Positions 1 through 9,142 of a stretch of DNA of 64,000 nucleotides are shown one piece after another (positions within the stretch are counted from its first letter, which is position 1; each line of letters begins with the position of its first letter). The notes beneath the pieces are model-generated. The model was given only the letters and a program-made list of their open reading frames with translations. It searched no databases and had not been told where the DNA came from. The stretch is from an uncultured Paraprevotella sp. (lineage in GTDB: Bacteria; Bacteroidota; Bacteroidia; Bacteroidales; Bacteroidaceae), in assembly GCA_947177395.1 (NCBI GenBank), contig CAMWUI010000007.1, positions 1-64,000 of the forward strand, written 5' to 3'. The position numbers and the translations under genes were made by a program.

Positions 1-48
1 CCGTGTGCGCCGATGGTACTGCGAAAGTGGGAGAGTAGGTCGCCGCCT
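1..48 (+). rRNA. rrf: 5S ribosomal RNA, 3' end only
   Basis: The first bases match the conserved 3' third of bacterial 5S rRNA, including GCGCCGATGGTACTGC and the terminal GGGAGAGTAGGTCG block. The 5' part lies outside the window, so this is the tail of an rRNA operon transcribed rightward. The exact 3' end is approximate to a few bases. Confidence 0.9.
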
Positions 49-61
49 CGTTTTTAAAGTG

Positions 62-102
62 AATCTCCCCCGGAAACTATGTGGCTGGGGGATGATTTTT
101 TT
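62..102 (+). terminator. rRNA operon terminator
   Basis: AATCTCCCCC pairs with GGGGGATGATT with one bulged base, followed by a run of T. It sits directly behind the 5S rRNA. An ATG at 79 lies inside this hairpin, which argues against that ATG as the start of the next gene. Confidence 0.75.
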
Positions 103-135
103 GGAAGGGAAGACCTTTCTTTTCTTTGTTTATGT

Positions 136-1239
136 ATGGGATTGTCGGAGAGAAAAATCATACATATAGATATGGATGCTTTTTATGCATCTGTGGAGCA
201 GCGCGATCATCCGGAACTGCGAGGTAAACCTATAGCCGTGGGACATGCGGAAGAACGTGGGGTGGTAGCTGCGGCCAGTTATGAAGCACGTCGATATGGA
301 GTTCGTTCTGCAATGTCGTCGCAGCGTGCCAGACGTTTATGTCCCGAACTGATATTTGTAAACGGAAGGATGGATATCTACAAATCAGTATCGAAGCAGA
401 TACATGATATATTTCATATATATACTGATATTGTCGAACCTATATCGTTGGACGAAGCATTTCTGGATGTAACGGATAATAAACTTGGCATTTTGTTGGC
501 TGTGGATATTGCCCGGGATATAAAGCAACGTATCCGGGAAGAGTTGGGGCTGGTGGCATCGGCTGGAGTTTCATATAATAAGTTTTTGGCAAAGATAGCT
601 TCGGATTATCGTAAACCGGACGGACTTTGCACTATACATCCTTCTCAGGCAGAAGGGTTCATCTCTCGTTTGCCTATAGAAGCCTTTTGGGGAGTCGGGC
701 CTGTGACGGCCAAGAAGATGCATGCTTTAGGTATCCATAACGGAAGGTTGTTGCGGGAATATAGTCTGGATATGCTTACCCGTCAGTTTGGTAAGTCCGG
801 AAAACTATATTATGATTTTGCCAGAGGGGTGGATTTGCGTCCGGTTGAAGCGGTACGGATTAGAAAATCAGTTGGTTGTGAACATACATTGGAGAAAGAT
901 ATATCCTTGCGTTCTTCTGTTGTCATAGAGCTTTATCATGTGGTTTGTGAATTGGTCGAACGGTTGAAGAAAAGCCGTTTCGAGGGGTATACCTTAACGT
1001 TGAAAGTGAAGTTTCATGATTTTAGCCAAATTACACGAAGTCGGACGGGCGATGTTCCTTTTGTTTTGGTGGATGATATATTGCCGGTTGCCAAGTTATT
1101 GATGAAAAGCGTGGATTATGCAGAACATCCTATCCGGCTTATTGGTTTGTCTGTTTCGAATCCGAGGGAGGAAGTGGAGGAGAGAAAAGCGCAATGGGTC
1201 CAATTGTCTTTTGATTTTGGAACTCTAAAGGGATTGTAA
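136..1239 (+). CDS. dinB: DNA polymerase IV (Y-family translesion polymerase)
   Basis: Error-prone polymerase that copies past DNA lesions in the cytoplasm. The 367-residue protein opens with the Y-family motif HIDMDAFYASVEQRD (metal-binding Asp12) and has the second catalytic motif SLDEAF with Asp106 and Glu107. A helix-hairpin-helix stretch (WGVGPVTAKKMHALGI) and the little-finger domain follow; the length is normal for DinB. The frame is open back to an ATG at 79, but that codon is inside the rRNA terminator and would add a non-conserved stretch, so the ATG at 136, just before the conserved RKIIHIDMD, is preferred. No promoter of the TAnnTTTG type was found in front. Confidence 0.95.
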   Translation: MGLSERKIIHIDMDAFYASVEQRDHPELRGKPIAVGHAEERGVVAAASYEARRYGVRSAMSSQRARRLCPELIFVNGRMDIYKSVSKQIHDIFHIYTDIVEPISLDEAFLDVTDNKLGILLAVDIARDIKQRIREELGLVASAGVSYNKFLAKIASDYRKPDGLCTIHPSQAEGFISRLPIEAFWGVGPVTAKKMHALGIHNGRLLREYSLDMLTRQFGKSGKLYYDFARGVDLRPVEAVRIRKSVGCEHTLEKDISLRSSVVIELYHVVCELVERLKKSRFEGYTLTLKVKFHDFSQITRSRTGDVPFVLVDDILPVAKLLMKSVDYAEHPIRLIGLSVSNPREEVEERKAQWVQLSFDFGTLKGL

Positions 1240-1488
1240 CTGACGGAATGACGTATATAAAGACAAAATGACATTGTTAATATTGTACGCTTGGATGTTA
1301 AAGAGGTTAAGACGAGCTACGGCCGTGTGTGTCTTATGTGAAGATTATTTGCGGAAGTTTAAAAGGAATAGAATGCGAAGTGTCAAAATGTCTCTTGGTA
1401 TGTAGTTTGCTCTTATATGTGTGAACGGCTGACGGAAACTGAAGCCGGAGAATATAAGAATGTATAACTTAAAAAAGGAGATAAGATT

Positions 1489-1929
1489 ATGACACAGATT
1501 AGAAGATTCAACAATCAGAGTTGGTTACCGAGTGTATTCAACGATTTGTTTGCTAACGATTGGATGGTAAGAGTGAACAACACGACAACTCCCTCCATCA
1601 ATGTGATTGAGGATGAAAAGGGTTACAAAGTGGAACTTGCAGTCCCGGGAATGACAAAGGATGATTTCACGATTCATCTGAATGAAGAGAATGAACTGGT
1701 CATCAGTATGGAAAAGAAATCGGAGACAGAAGAGAAAGACAAGGAGAATAAGAAGTATTTGCGCCGTGAATTCTTTTACTCCAAATTCAAACAGGCACTT
1801 GTAGTTCCGGAAAATGTGGACAAGGACAAGATCGGTGCGACGGTAAACGACGGTGTACTGATTATAGACCTGCCTCGTCTGGCTCCGGAAGAGAAGGTGA
1901 ATGTGAGCAGAAAAATAGAAATACATTGA
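1489..1929 (+). CDS. Small heat-shock protein, Hsp20/alpha-crystallin family
   Basis: ATP-independent holdase chaperone that binds unfolding proteins during heat or other stress. The 146-residue protein has a short N-terminal arm (about 1-35), an alpha-crystallin domain (about 36-137) with the typical VELAVPGMTKDDFTI and the G-V-L motif in NDGVLIIDLPR, and a short C-terminal extension. A Shine-Dalgarno-like AAAGGAG at 1474-1480 lies 8 bases before the ATG, unusually good for this phylum. The 249-base region upstream shows no clear TAnnTTTG promoter, so a different sigma factor is possible. It is followed by its own terminator. Confidence 0.95.
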   Translation: MTQIRRFNNQSWLPSVFNDLFANDWMVRVNNTTTPSINVIEDEKGYKVELAVPGMTKDDFTIHLNEENELVISMEKKSETEEKDKENKKYLRREFFYSKFKQALVVPENVDKDKIGATVNDGVLIIDLPRLAPEEKVNVSRKIEIH

Positions 1930-1961
1930 TGGAGACATGATTTCTCCCGAAGGGAAAAGCG

Positions 1962-1999
1962 AAAGAGAGGGATATTGAAAAATATGCCCTCTCTTTTTT
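1962..1999 (+). terminator. Terminator after the hsp20 gene
   Basis: AAAGAGAGGGATAT pairs with ATATGCCCTCTCTTT with one bulged G, followed by T6. The A-run on the left side means it could also act on the convergent asparaginase transcript. Confidence 0.85.
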
Positions 2000-2060
2000 A
2001 TGATAACAAGAAGATGTGAGTCCTTCTGTTTGGTAAGGACTTGTCCTCTGGCACTTTTCG

Positions 2061-3110
2061 TCAGTGCTCTTCCCCGACTGTGATTTCTCCGGCCAGGCTG
2101 ACTGACATTTTTTGCCGGACAATTTCGGGAGACAGGTTGTGTCCCAGCAGGAACATCAGTTTCGTCACGGCGCATTCCGGAGTGCAGTCGTAGCCGCTTG
2201 TCACACCAGCCTGCAACAATTGTATACCCGTTGTGTAGCGTTCCATTTCCACGCTTCCGGTCAGGCATTGTGTAATGTTGACAACTACCACGCCTCGGTC
2301 TGTTGCTTCCCGGATCCGTTTCATCAGCCACGGCTGTTGCGGTGCATTGCCCGATCCAAATGTTTTAAGGACGATGCCTTTCAGGTTCTTCATCTGGAAG
2401 ATGGGGGAAATGATGCTCTCCTGTATACCGGGGAAGAGAGTCAGTATGACAACGTTCGTGTCGAACGAGTAGTGGGGCTGCAACGGCTGGTTGAATGCCG
2501 GGCGGTGGATGCGGTCCGGGTTGTAGCGGATGTGTATTCCCGTGTGAGCCAAACTCGGATAGTTGTACGAACGGAAAGCGTTGAAGTTCTCGGATGTGAT
2601 TTTCGTTGTCCGGTTTCCCCGCAGCAGTTCGTTTTCGAAGAATATACAGACTTCGGGAACCATCGGGAGGCCGTCCGTTCCCCGAGCCGCTGCAATCTCG
2701 ATGGCCGTAATCAGGTTCTCCTTGCCGTCTGTGCGGGGCATGCCTACAGGTAGCTGTGAACCGGTCAGTATGACGGGTTTACTCAGGTTTTCGAGCATGA
2801 AACTCAGTGCCGAAGCCGTGTAGGCCATGGTGTCCGTGCCGTGCAGGATGACGAATCCGTCGTAGTCGTTATAATTCGAGGCAATGATGCGTGCCAATTG
2901 CGCCCAGTCGGCGGGGGACATGTCCGACGAGTCGATGGGCGGCTCGAACAGATGGGCCTCGATGCGGTAGTGAAACCGTTTCAACTCTGGTACATGCTCC
3001 ATCAGATGATCGAAGTTGAACGATTCCAGCGTACCTGTTTCGGGATTTTCAATCATGCCGATGGTGCCGCCGGTGTATATGATAAGGATAGCAGGATGCT
3101 TGTCTGTCAT
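2061..3110 (-). CDS. ansA: L-asparaginase, type I (cytoplasmic)
   Basis: Hydrolyses L-asparagine to aspartate and ammonia. The 349-residue protein carries both asparaginase signatures: YTGGTIGM at residues 12-19 with the catalytic Thr, and ILHGTDTMAYTASALSF at 88-104 with the second catalytic Thr/Asp pair. There is no signal peptide, which fits the cytoplasmic type I enzyme. It lies 48 bases downstream of pyrF on the same strand with no obvious promoter between, so the two are probably co-transcribed. Its 3' end converges on the hsp20 gene. Confidence 0.95.
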   Translation of the reverse strand: MTDKHPAILIIYTGGTIGMIENPETGTLESFNFDHLMEHVPELKRFHYRIEAHLFEPPIDSSDMSPADWAQLARIIASNYNDYDGFVILHGTDTMAYTASALSFMLENLSKPVILTGSQLPVGMPRTDGKENLITAIEIAAARGTDGLPMVPEVCIFFENELLRGNRTTKITSENFNAFRSYNYPSLAHTGIHIRYNPDRIHRPAFNQPLQPHYSFDTNVVILTLFPGIQESIISPIFQMKNLKGIVLKTFGSGNAPQQPWLMKRIREATDRGVVVVNITQCLTGSVEMERYTTGIQLLQAGVTSGYDCTPECAVTKLMFLLGHNLSPEIVRQKMSVSLAGEITVGEEH

Positions 3111-3158
3111 AGGGTAACAACGGGTGACGGATGGGTGGAAATATGCGAAAGGAAAAAC

Positions 3159-3983
3159 TCAGAAGATGCGTTTCAGTTCTTCGGACATCTGCAACTGTAC
3201 TTCGCGCGCTTTCTCGGCTGCCACTTCGGCAAAGCGTTCCGTGCTGTCGGCGTAGATGATGGCGCGGCTACTGTTTACTATCAGTCCGCAGTGGGACGTC
3301 ATGCCGTAGCGACATACTTCTTCGAGCGAGCCGCCCTGTGCACCTACACCCGGTACGAGCAGGAAGTGGTTGGGCGCTATTTTCCGGATGTCGCGGAACA
3401 TACTGCCCTGCGTGGCTCCTACGACGTACATCATGTTGTCCGCGTCGCCCCATTCCTGGCTTCGGCGGAGAACCTTTTCAAACAACCGTTCGCCGTGAGC
3501 GTCCTCTGTCAGTTGAAAGTCGTGCGACCCTTTGTTGCTCGTCAGTGCCAGCAGGATGACCCACTTGCCTTCGTAGCCGAGGAACGGCGTTACGCTGTCT
3601 TCGCCCATGTAGGGAGCCACGGTGAGGGCGTCCAGTTGCATCTCCTCGAAAAACGTACGGGCGTACATGGATGATGTGTTGCCGATGTCGCCGCGTTTGG
3701 CGTCGGCGATGATGAACTGGTCGGGGTAATTTTCGTTCAGGTAGCTGATAGTCTTCTCGAACGCAATCCAACCTTTGACGCCCAGGCTTTCGTAGAAGGC
3801 CAGGTTCGGTTTGTAGGCGATGCAGTAGGGAGCTGTGGCGTCGATGATCGCTTTGTTGAAAGCGAAAACGGGGTCGTCTTCCTTCAGCAGGTGTTGCGGG
3901 ATTTTCTTGATGTCAGTGTCCAGTCCCACGCAAAGGAACGACCTCTTGCGGTGGATGTTGTCGATGAGTTCTTGTCTGTTCAT
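3159..3983 (-). CDS. pyrF: Orotidine-5'-phosphate decarboxylase, PyrF type 2
   Basis: Last step of de novo UMP synthesis, converting OMP to UMP and CO2. The 274-residue length and the sequence around the catalytic motif DAKRGD (residues 93-98, in [15 protein letters not shown]) place it in the longer bacterial subfamily rather than the ~230-residue E. coli type. A TAATTTTG -7 box lies about 25 bases upstream. The gene is followed by ansA. In relatives I recall pyrF sitting next to prfA; here 8 kb of rhamnosidase and regulator genes lie between them. Confidence 0.95.
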   Translation of the reverse strand: MNRQELIDNIHRKRSFLCVGLDTDIKKIPQHLLKEDDPVFAFNKAIIDATAPYCIAYKPNLAFYESLGVKGWIAFEKTISYLNENYPDQFIIADAKRGDIGNTSSMYARTFFEEMQLDALTVAPYMGEDSVTPFLGYEGKWVILLALTSNKGSHDFQLTEDAHGERLFEKVLRRSQEWGDADNMMYVVGATQGSMFRDIRKIAPNHFLLVPGVGAQGGSLEEVCRYGMTSHCGLIVNSSRAIIYADSTERFAEVAAEKAREVQLQMSEELKRIF

Positions 3984-4007
3984 GCGGTTGTAATGTTTTT
4001 CTCTCTA

Positions 4008-4015
4008 CAAAATTA
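4008..4015 (-). promoter_or_regulatory. Probable -7 box of pyrF
   Basis: On the minus strand this reads TAATTTTG, matching the Bacteroidetes -7 consensus TAnnTTTG, 25 bases before the pyrF start. No clear TTG -33 element lies 19-20 bases further up, so the call rests on one box. Confidence 0.5.
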
Positions 4016-4090
4016 CGTTTTTTTTTGGTTTTTACGGGGTTTTCCTGCGCTTTTTTTCGGCGGGGCGGCGGCAGCGTTTCCGATGGTCGT

Positions 4091-4138
4091 ATATATATAA
4101 TAGGTACGCGCGCGTGCGCGCGTACCTATTATATATAT
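4091..4138. repeat. 48-bp near-perfect palindrome with alternating CG core
   Basis: Two perfect 23-base arms are separated only by GT. The outer arms are AT-rich (alternating AT) and the inner part is an alternating purine-pyrimidine GTACGCGCGC tract, the kind of sequence prone to cruciform and Z-DNA. It lies between the 3' end of the rhamnosidase gene and the pyrF promoter. No T-run follows on either strand beyond the AT arms, so it is not a standard terminator, though it may stop or protect the rhamnosidase transcript. Confidence 0.9.
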
Positions 4139-4220
4139 GCTGGGAGGATGCGATATGGTTCGGAAAAAAGAGAGAGACGGGTGGGAGTATGGCGAGGAGC
4201 GGGGGACGGTCGGCGACGAA

Positions 4221-7200
4221 TCAGTTCCGCGCCACTTTCTTTCCGCCGATGATGTAGATGCCGGCGGGCAGGTTTCCGGGAACGGGACTCAGCATCCGGC
4301 CGTCGAGAGAATAGACGGCAGTAGAGGGCTGGCGGTCGGATGCGGCGTTTGTAGCAGTGATGCCGTCCGCAACGTCGCCGCTGTTATTGAAGATGATGTC
4401 GTAGCGTTCGGGAGAGTTTGCGCTGTCGGCTGACAGGTAGAGGCGGAAGGCGGAGAGCGGAGCTTCCGGCGAGACCGGCACAAAGGCGTCACCGTCGGCG
4501 TTGAGTACGAATACTGTGCGGCCTTCGGGGATGGCTGGTTGGCCGAGGATGCCTGTGACGTTCTGTTCCGTCACGGGCACGGCCGAGGAGAACTGTCCGC
4601 GGAATTCGGCTTCGGCGTCCACGTCGGCGGGTTCGTCGCCCGTGTAGCGTATCAGGTAGGGGCGTCCGGCCTCCAGCGACGTGGCCGGACAGACAAGGAG
4701 TTGCGGAGTGCCGTCGGCGGCGGTGTGGGTGGAGGCGAAACTATAGAATGAGAAGCCGCGCGGCAATTGTCCCTCGCCGACGGGGAAGGGCAGGCAGAGC
4801 CCTTCGCAGCGTCCGTCGCGCGCCACCAGCCGATGGTAGAAGAGGGAGTCGGCGGCGGGCAGCGCCTCGGCCAGGAGGGTGCCGCTGTCGTCGGCCGCGT
4901 TGTAGCGGCGATATACTTTCCAGAGGTTTGCGCCCGGTTGTGTCCCGTAGGCGTTCACGCCGGAATTGATACCGCTGTCGTAGAAGAATACATAGTTGCC
5001 CGCGCGGCTTCCGCCCGCGGCCTGACGGTAGAGGGCGGTTGCGCCGTCGGCCGCGATGTCCAGTCCCCAGCGTCGCCCCGCGGCGTTCCAGGACAGCATC
5101 CGTCCGCCGTCGTTCAGCGCGTTGAGATAGAGTCCGGTGGTGTTTTCCTTCAGCGTGGCGCCGTAGCTGTCGCGTCCGTCCGTCTTCGCGGTAGCGGGCT
5201 TTTCGACGAGAAACGTGGCCGCATGGGTGGCCGGCGCACCGGTCACGAACTCGCCTTCGGTCTGTCCGTGTGCGGCACACCATCCGAGGAAGCGGCCCGA
5301 ATGGCCGTTGTGCGGCGTCTCCTGTATCCGGATTTCGGCGCCTTCGGGCAGTTGCGCGCTACTGTGTACCGGCATCCAGAGGTCCTCGAGTCGTGCGCGG
5401 TCGTCGCCCGCGGTGTTGCCCGTCGTGAATTCGTAGTGTCCCGAACCGACGCGCACGGTGGCCAGACTGTCGGTATAGTGGACGCTGATGATGCCGTTCC
5501 GTCCGGTCTCCAGCGCTTTGCCGTCCTCGAGCAGCGTGCTCTGTCCGCCGGCGAGGGGGACACGGATGGTGGCCGTCGTGTTGGCCGGTACGCTGAACGA
5601 GTAGCGGTAGCCCCCGCCGGTGTATTTCCGCCAGGCAGAGCGGATGGTGCCGTAGACGGTCTTCGAGGAGACGTCCATGCTGTTCATGTCGGTCGGAATC
5701 CACGGTGCGAGCTCAATCTCGTCGAATGCCGTGCCCGCGTTGCGTATGCCGCCCAGTTCGCTGAAGAACCATTCCTCGATGTGGTCCATCATGCAATGGT
5801 TTTGCGAATTGTCGGCGCGGGTCATGTCCCAGTACTCGGGCGTGGTGGTGCAGCCGCTCTTGACGAAGAACCCGTAGCTGGGGTAGTCCGTCTGGTTGGC
5901 CATACGGTAGACCACGTCGTTGTAGCCGTGGCGGGCGAGCGACATGAGCACGGGTTTCAGCCCGATCTCGCCGGTGCGGATGCGGTAGTTGTCGGCCCTG
6001 ACCTTCTCGGCCAGGCGCGCGGCCACGGCGGCCTCGCTGGCCTCGTCGACGAGACCGTAGTAGAGCGCCATGCCGTATTCGGCCTGGTTGCCGTTGTTGT
6101 ACACGTGGCCGGGCTTGAGGAATCGTTCGTTAAAGGCCTGCTTCACCTTGGCGGCCAGGTCGGCGTAGCGTGCGGTGTCGTCCGCCTCTCCCATCTCGAC
6201 GGCCATTTCGGCCATGGCGCATAGCAGATGGTAGTAGGTGGTGGTGATGGTGAACTCGGTGGGCGTCTGCACGGCCAGCCCGCAGGAACTCTGTCCCCAG
6301 TCGGAAAGCACGCTGTAGTTCTGCATGATGTATCCCTCGGTGCGGCTGGTGTAATAGTCCATGAGCCGGCGCATCTGCGGGTAGTGGCGTTTCATGAGCG
6401 AGCGGTCGCCGTAGGTCTTCATGCTGCGGTAGGGGATGAGGATGGCCGTGCCGCCCCAGTTGGGGTCGTCGGCGTAGACGTTCATGAACCACGGCGCCGT
6501 GCTGGGCACGAATCCGTTGTCGCCCTGTGCGTCGAAGCAGTCCATGATGACTTTTCCCCAGAAGGTGGTCATGTCGTAGTTGTAGCAGAGCGAGTTGTAC
6601 ATCTCGTTGGGCACGTCGAGCCATCCCAGCTTCTCGCGCTGCGGACAGTCGGTGAGGGTGTTGTAGAGCTGGCTCTGTATGGCGTCGCGGCACAGGGTGT
6701 GGATGTCGTTGAGCAGCGTGTTGGCGGTGGCGAACGAGCCGGTGCGCTCCATGCCGGAGCGGATGCGCTCGGCTGTGAAGTCGGACGGCGAGGGAGCCTC
6801 GTCCAGTCCGCTCACCTGCATGTAGCGGAATCCGTGGTACATGAACTCGGGCCCCCAGGTCTCCTCCGCACCGTCGGTGGCGAAGGTGTATTCCTCGTAG
6901 ACGACGCTCGTGCCCGTGTACCAGTTGTCGATGTATCCGTTGCCGTTGGCGTCCAGCCGCTCGAACTCGCGCAGGCGGATGGTCTGTCCCTTGCGTCCGC
7001 GCAGCGTGAAGCGATAGGTGCCGGCGTAGTTGCGGCCGAAGTCGACCATGTAGTCGCCGTTGGCCATCCTGCGCACGCCCGTGGCCTGCCACGTCTCGAC
7101 GACGCGCAGGGGCTCGTGGGCGCGTGCCTTGAGGGTGCCCGGGCGGGTGAACGTCTTGTTGACATGGCCGAAGCGGAAGGACGGCGTCACCTCGCGCACG

Positions 7201-8630
7201 GGTTTCCAGTTGGAGAAGTCGCAGTCGGCGCGTTCCACGCGCGGGTCGTAGAGGCGGGCGTCGTAGTCCTCGCCGCCCCACCAGTTGCTGCCCGTCGTGG
7301 GCGAGGGGGCGCAGCGCCAGTCGCCGTCCGTCGCGATGTGGTCCTCCGTGCCGTCGGTGTATTCGACGAAAAGTTCGGCCAGCAGGCTGGCGTCGCCGCT
7401 GTTCTGAATCTCACCCTTGGAATATCGTCCGGCCACGGGCGTGACGTTGAACAGCCCGCCTGCCACCTGCGCCAGCAGGGCGTTGCGTCCTCCGCGCACG
7501 AGGGGCGTCACGTCGTAGGTGCTGTAGAGCACGCTCCGGCCGTATTCCGACTCGCCCGGTTCGAGACGGTTCTCCGTGACGGGCTGCCCGTTGAGCTTCA
7601 TCGTGAAGACGCCGAGCGCCGAGGCGTAGATGCGGGCCCGCTTCACCTCCTTGCCCGCAGGCACGGTGAAGCTGCGTCCGAAGTAGGGGATGTTGCCCGT
7701 CTGGCTGGCCGTGAAGGCTGGCGCGGCGCCGTTCGTCACCCTGTGGCGCACGGTGTAGGACGTGCCGTCGGCCGACGTCTGCACGGTGTACGAGGCGGGG
7801 AAGTTGGCCGCCAGCGCCTTGTCCGTCTTCGCCGCCGCGTCCTGGCGGGGATAGAGCACGATGCGGTCCACGGTGCGCGTCGCGCCCAGGTCGGCCGTGA
7901 CGAAGACGTGCTGCGTGGCATTGTCCTTCGGGCGGGTGGTGTATCCGAGGCGCGAGTTGTCGCCGTGGATGATGCCGTCGTTGATGTGCTTCAGGTTCCA
8001 TTGGGCATACTGCTCCCAGCTTTCGCTGGCCGTGAACGTCGCTCCGCGCGCCACGTTCTCGCCGCCGCTGTAGATTTCCGCCTCGGCCAGCTGGAAGTAA
8101 TAGTAGTTCGGGTCGCCGGCGGCGGGGATGCCCAGCTGGGTGACGTCAATCCTGACGTAGCGGCAGTCTATGGGCTCGGCCAGCTGGATGATGACCTGCG
8201 CGGCGGGCTCGGCCACGTCGGCGGCAATCCACCGTGCCGTCCATTCGTCGGGGCTCATGAAGGCCGTCTCGAACGAGCTGCTGCCCGTCGCCTCGCCGCC
8301 GTCGTCACGGCTTGCCACCGTCACGGTCCATGTGTATGCCGTGCGCGACCGCAGCGGCGTGCCGCCGTATTCGACATTGTTTTGCAGCGGCGAGTCCACG
8401 GTGCCGGAGTCCCACACCTCGTTGCCCTCGTCGTCCGCCACCGTAATCCGGTAGGCGCTCTGCCGGAATCCCCTTTCGTCGCTTTCCGTCTGCCAGCTGA
8501 ACGTCGGTGTCGCCTGGTCGATGCCTTTCGGGGCCGACAGTCCGGACACCTTCATGCCCGTGACCCTGAATGCCGCCTGTGCCGTTCCTGCGTTGAGCAG
8601 CAGGGCGGCGATGAGATAGATACTTTTCAT
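4221..8630 (-). CDS. Secreted alpha-L-rhamnosidase, GH78, with discoidin-like insert and C-terminal sorting segment
   Basis: Removes terminal alpha-L-rhamnose from glycans such as pectic rhamnogalacturonan or plant glycosides. The 1469-residue protein starts with a signal peptide (MKSIYLIAALLLNAGTAQA). A GH78 N-terminal domain is interrupted by an F5/8 type C-like insert (about 165-310). The (alpha/alpha)6 catalytic domain has the TDCPQREKLGW motif (general acid candidate Glu666) and NHCMMDHIEEWFF (general base candidate Glu952/Glu953). After the usual GH78 end come ~400 extra residues, including an LPF-type module and a final YSLDGRMLS...GIYIIGGKK segment resembling type IX sorting signals. 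The start at 8630 is fixed by the signal peptide and a promoter 50 bases upstream; the frame is open for another 2.9 kb further up, an effect of high GC. Confidence 0.92.
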   Translation of the reverse strand: MKSIYLIAALLLNAGTAQAAFRVTGMKVSGLSAPKGIDQATPTFSWQTESDERGFRQSAYRITVADDEGNEVWDSGTVDSPLQNNVEYGGTPLRSRTAYTWTVTVASRDDGGEATGSSSFETAFMSPDEWTARWIAADVAEPAAQVIIQLAEPIDCRYVRIDVTQLGIPAAGDPNYYYFQLAEAEIYSGGENVARGATFTASESWEQYAQWNLKHINDGIIHGDNSRLGYTTRPKDNATQHVFVTADLGATRTVDRIVLYPRQDAAAKTDKALAANFPASYTVQTSADGTSYTVRHRVTNGAAPAFTASQTGNIPYFGRSFTVPAGKEVKRARIYASALGVFTMKLNGQPVTENRLEPGESEYGRSVLYSTYDVTPLVRGGRNALLAQVAGGLFNVTPVAGRYSKGEIQNSGDASLLAELFVEYTDGTEDHIATDGDWRCAPSPTTGSNWWGGEDYDARLYDPRVERADCDFSNWKPVREVTPSFRFGHVNKTFTRPGTLKARAHEPLRVVETWQATGVRRMANGDYMVDFGRNYAGTYRFTLRGRKGQTIRLREFERLDANGNGYIDNWYTGTSVVYEEYTFATDGAEETWGPEFMYHGFRYMQVSGLDEAPSPSDFTAERIRSGMERTGSFATANTLLNDIHTLCRDAIQSQLYNTLTDCPQREKLGWLDVPNEMYNSLCYNYDMTTFWGKVIMDCFDAQGDNGFVPSTAPWFMNVYADDPNWGGTAILIPYRSMKTYGDRSLMKRHYPQMRRLMDYYTSRTEGYIMQNYSVLSDWGQSSCGLAVQTPTEFTITTTYYHLLCAMAEMAVEMGEADDTARYADLAAKVKQAFNERFLKPGHVYNNGNQAEYGMALYYGLVDEASEAAVAARLAEKVRADNYRIRTGEIGLKPVLMSLARHGYNDVVYRMANQTDYPSYGFFVKSGCTTTPEYWDMTRADNSQNHCMMDHIEEWFFSELGGIRNAGTAFDEIELAPWIPTDMNSMDVSSKTVYGTIRSAWRKYTGGGYRYSFSVPANTTATIRVPLAGGQSTLLEDGKALETGRNGIISVHYTDSLATVRVGSGHYEFTTGNTAGDDRARLEDLWMPVHSSAQLPEGAEIRIQETPHNGHSGRFLGWCAAHGQTEGEFVTGAPATHAATFLVEKPATAKTDGRDSYGATLKENTTGLYLNALNDGGRMLSWNAAGRRWGLDIAADGATALYRQAAGGSRAGNYVFFYDSGINSGVNAYGTQPGANLWKVYRRYNAADDSGTLLAEALPAADSLFYHRLVARDGRCEGLCLPFPVGEGQLPRGFSFYSFASTHTAADGTPQLLVCPATSLEAGRPYLIRYTGDEPADVDAEAEFRGQFSSAVPVTEQNVTGILGQPAIPEGRTVFVLNADGDAFVPVSPEAPLSAFRLYLSADSANSPERYDIIFNNSGDVADGITATNAASDRQPSTAVYSLDGRMLSPVPGNLPAGIYIIGGKKVARN

Positions 8631-8680
8631 GGATGCTGTAATTTTAGAGTTATGTAGTCGGTTTGTGTTTTTTCGTCGCG

Positions 8681-8711
8681 CAAATATAATAAAGAGGCTT
8701 CGGTTAACAAT
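8681..8711 (-). promoter_or_regulatory. Promoter of the GH78 rhamnosidase gene
   Basis: On the minus strand the -7 box TATATTTG (8681-8688) matches TAnnTTTG exactly. ATTG at 8708-8711 gives the -33 element with a 19-base spacer. The ATG follows about 50 bases downstream. Confidence 0.8.
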
Positions 8712-8939
8712 CCCATAATAAGCGATTTGATTTAAACGGACGAGGTTTTGAATCATTTGTTTGAGCTCTGGTGTTGCGTCCGCCGCTCGGTTTTCCTTTC
8801 GGCGCGGCACGGTTTTCCCTTCGGCTCGGCACGGGGGCGCCGGAAAATCTCCGGCCTTCTCTCCGGCAGGCGCTGGGCGATGGTTTTCAAGACGGTATGG
8901 GAGGAGTTTTTCCAGCGGTATATCTTTTTCTTGCTGGAG

Positions 8940-9053
8940 GTATACTTTTTTAGAAAAAAAAGCAGTGGTTTTTTTTGAAAAAGCAATGCTTTTTGGGACT
9001 GGAAGCAATGGTTTTTTTGAAAAAAGCAATGGTTTTTGGGACTGGAAGTATAC
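8940..9053. repeat. Two 43-bp tandem repeats flanked by GTATAC, in the regulator-rhamnosidase spacer
   Basis: The 512-base spacer 8631-9142 holds the rhamnosidase promoter and this block. Two imperfect 43-base copies (8962-9004 and 9005-9047) each contain two GCARTGnTTTTT half-units, ending in GGGACTGGAA. GTATAC flanks the block at 8940-8945 and 9048-9053. AAAAAGCAATGCTTTTT (8978-8994) is a small hairpin beside homopolymer A/T runs and could terminate the regulator transcript on the minus strand. I see no gene in the spacer. Confidence 0.8.
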
Positions 9054-9142
9054 TGTTTTTTTTTCGGAGGGAGCGAGGGCGTTTTCCCTGTGGGCGGGGA
9101 GAAGAATGCGCCGTGTGTCGTACGGGTCTTTCCGCCAGTGTG

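Noticed and set aside
79..135. DinB start at the ATG at 79
   Set aside because: That ATG is inside the rRNA terminator hairpin and the added residues are not conserved in the family.
1404..1411. TAGTTTG-like box as hsp20 promoter
   Set aside because: The spacing inside the box is one base short of TAnnTTTG and no suitable -33 element is present.
1525..2331. A 268-residue minus-strand frame over hsp20 and the asparaginase end
   Set aside because: It is antisense to hsp20, crosses its terminator and overlaps the asparaginase gene in another frame; no domain is visible.
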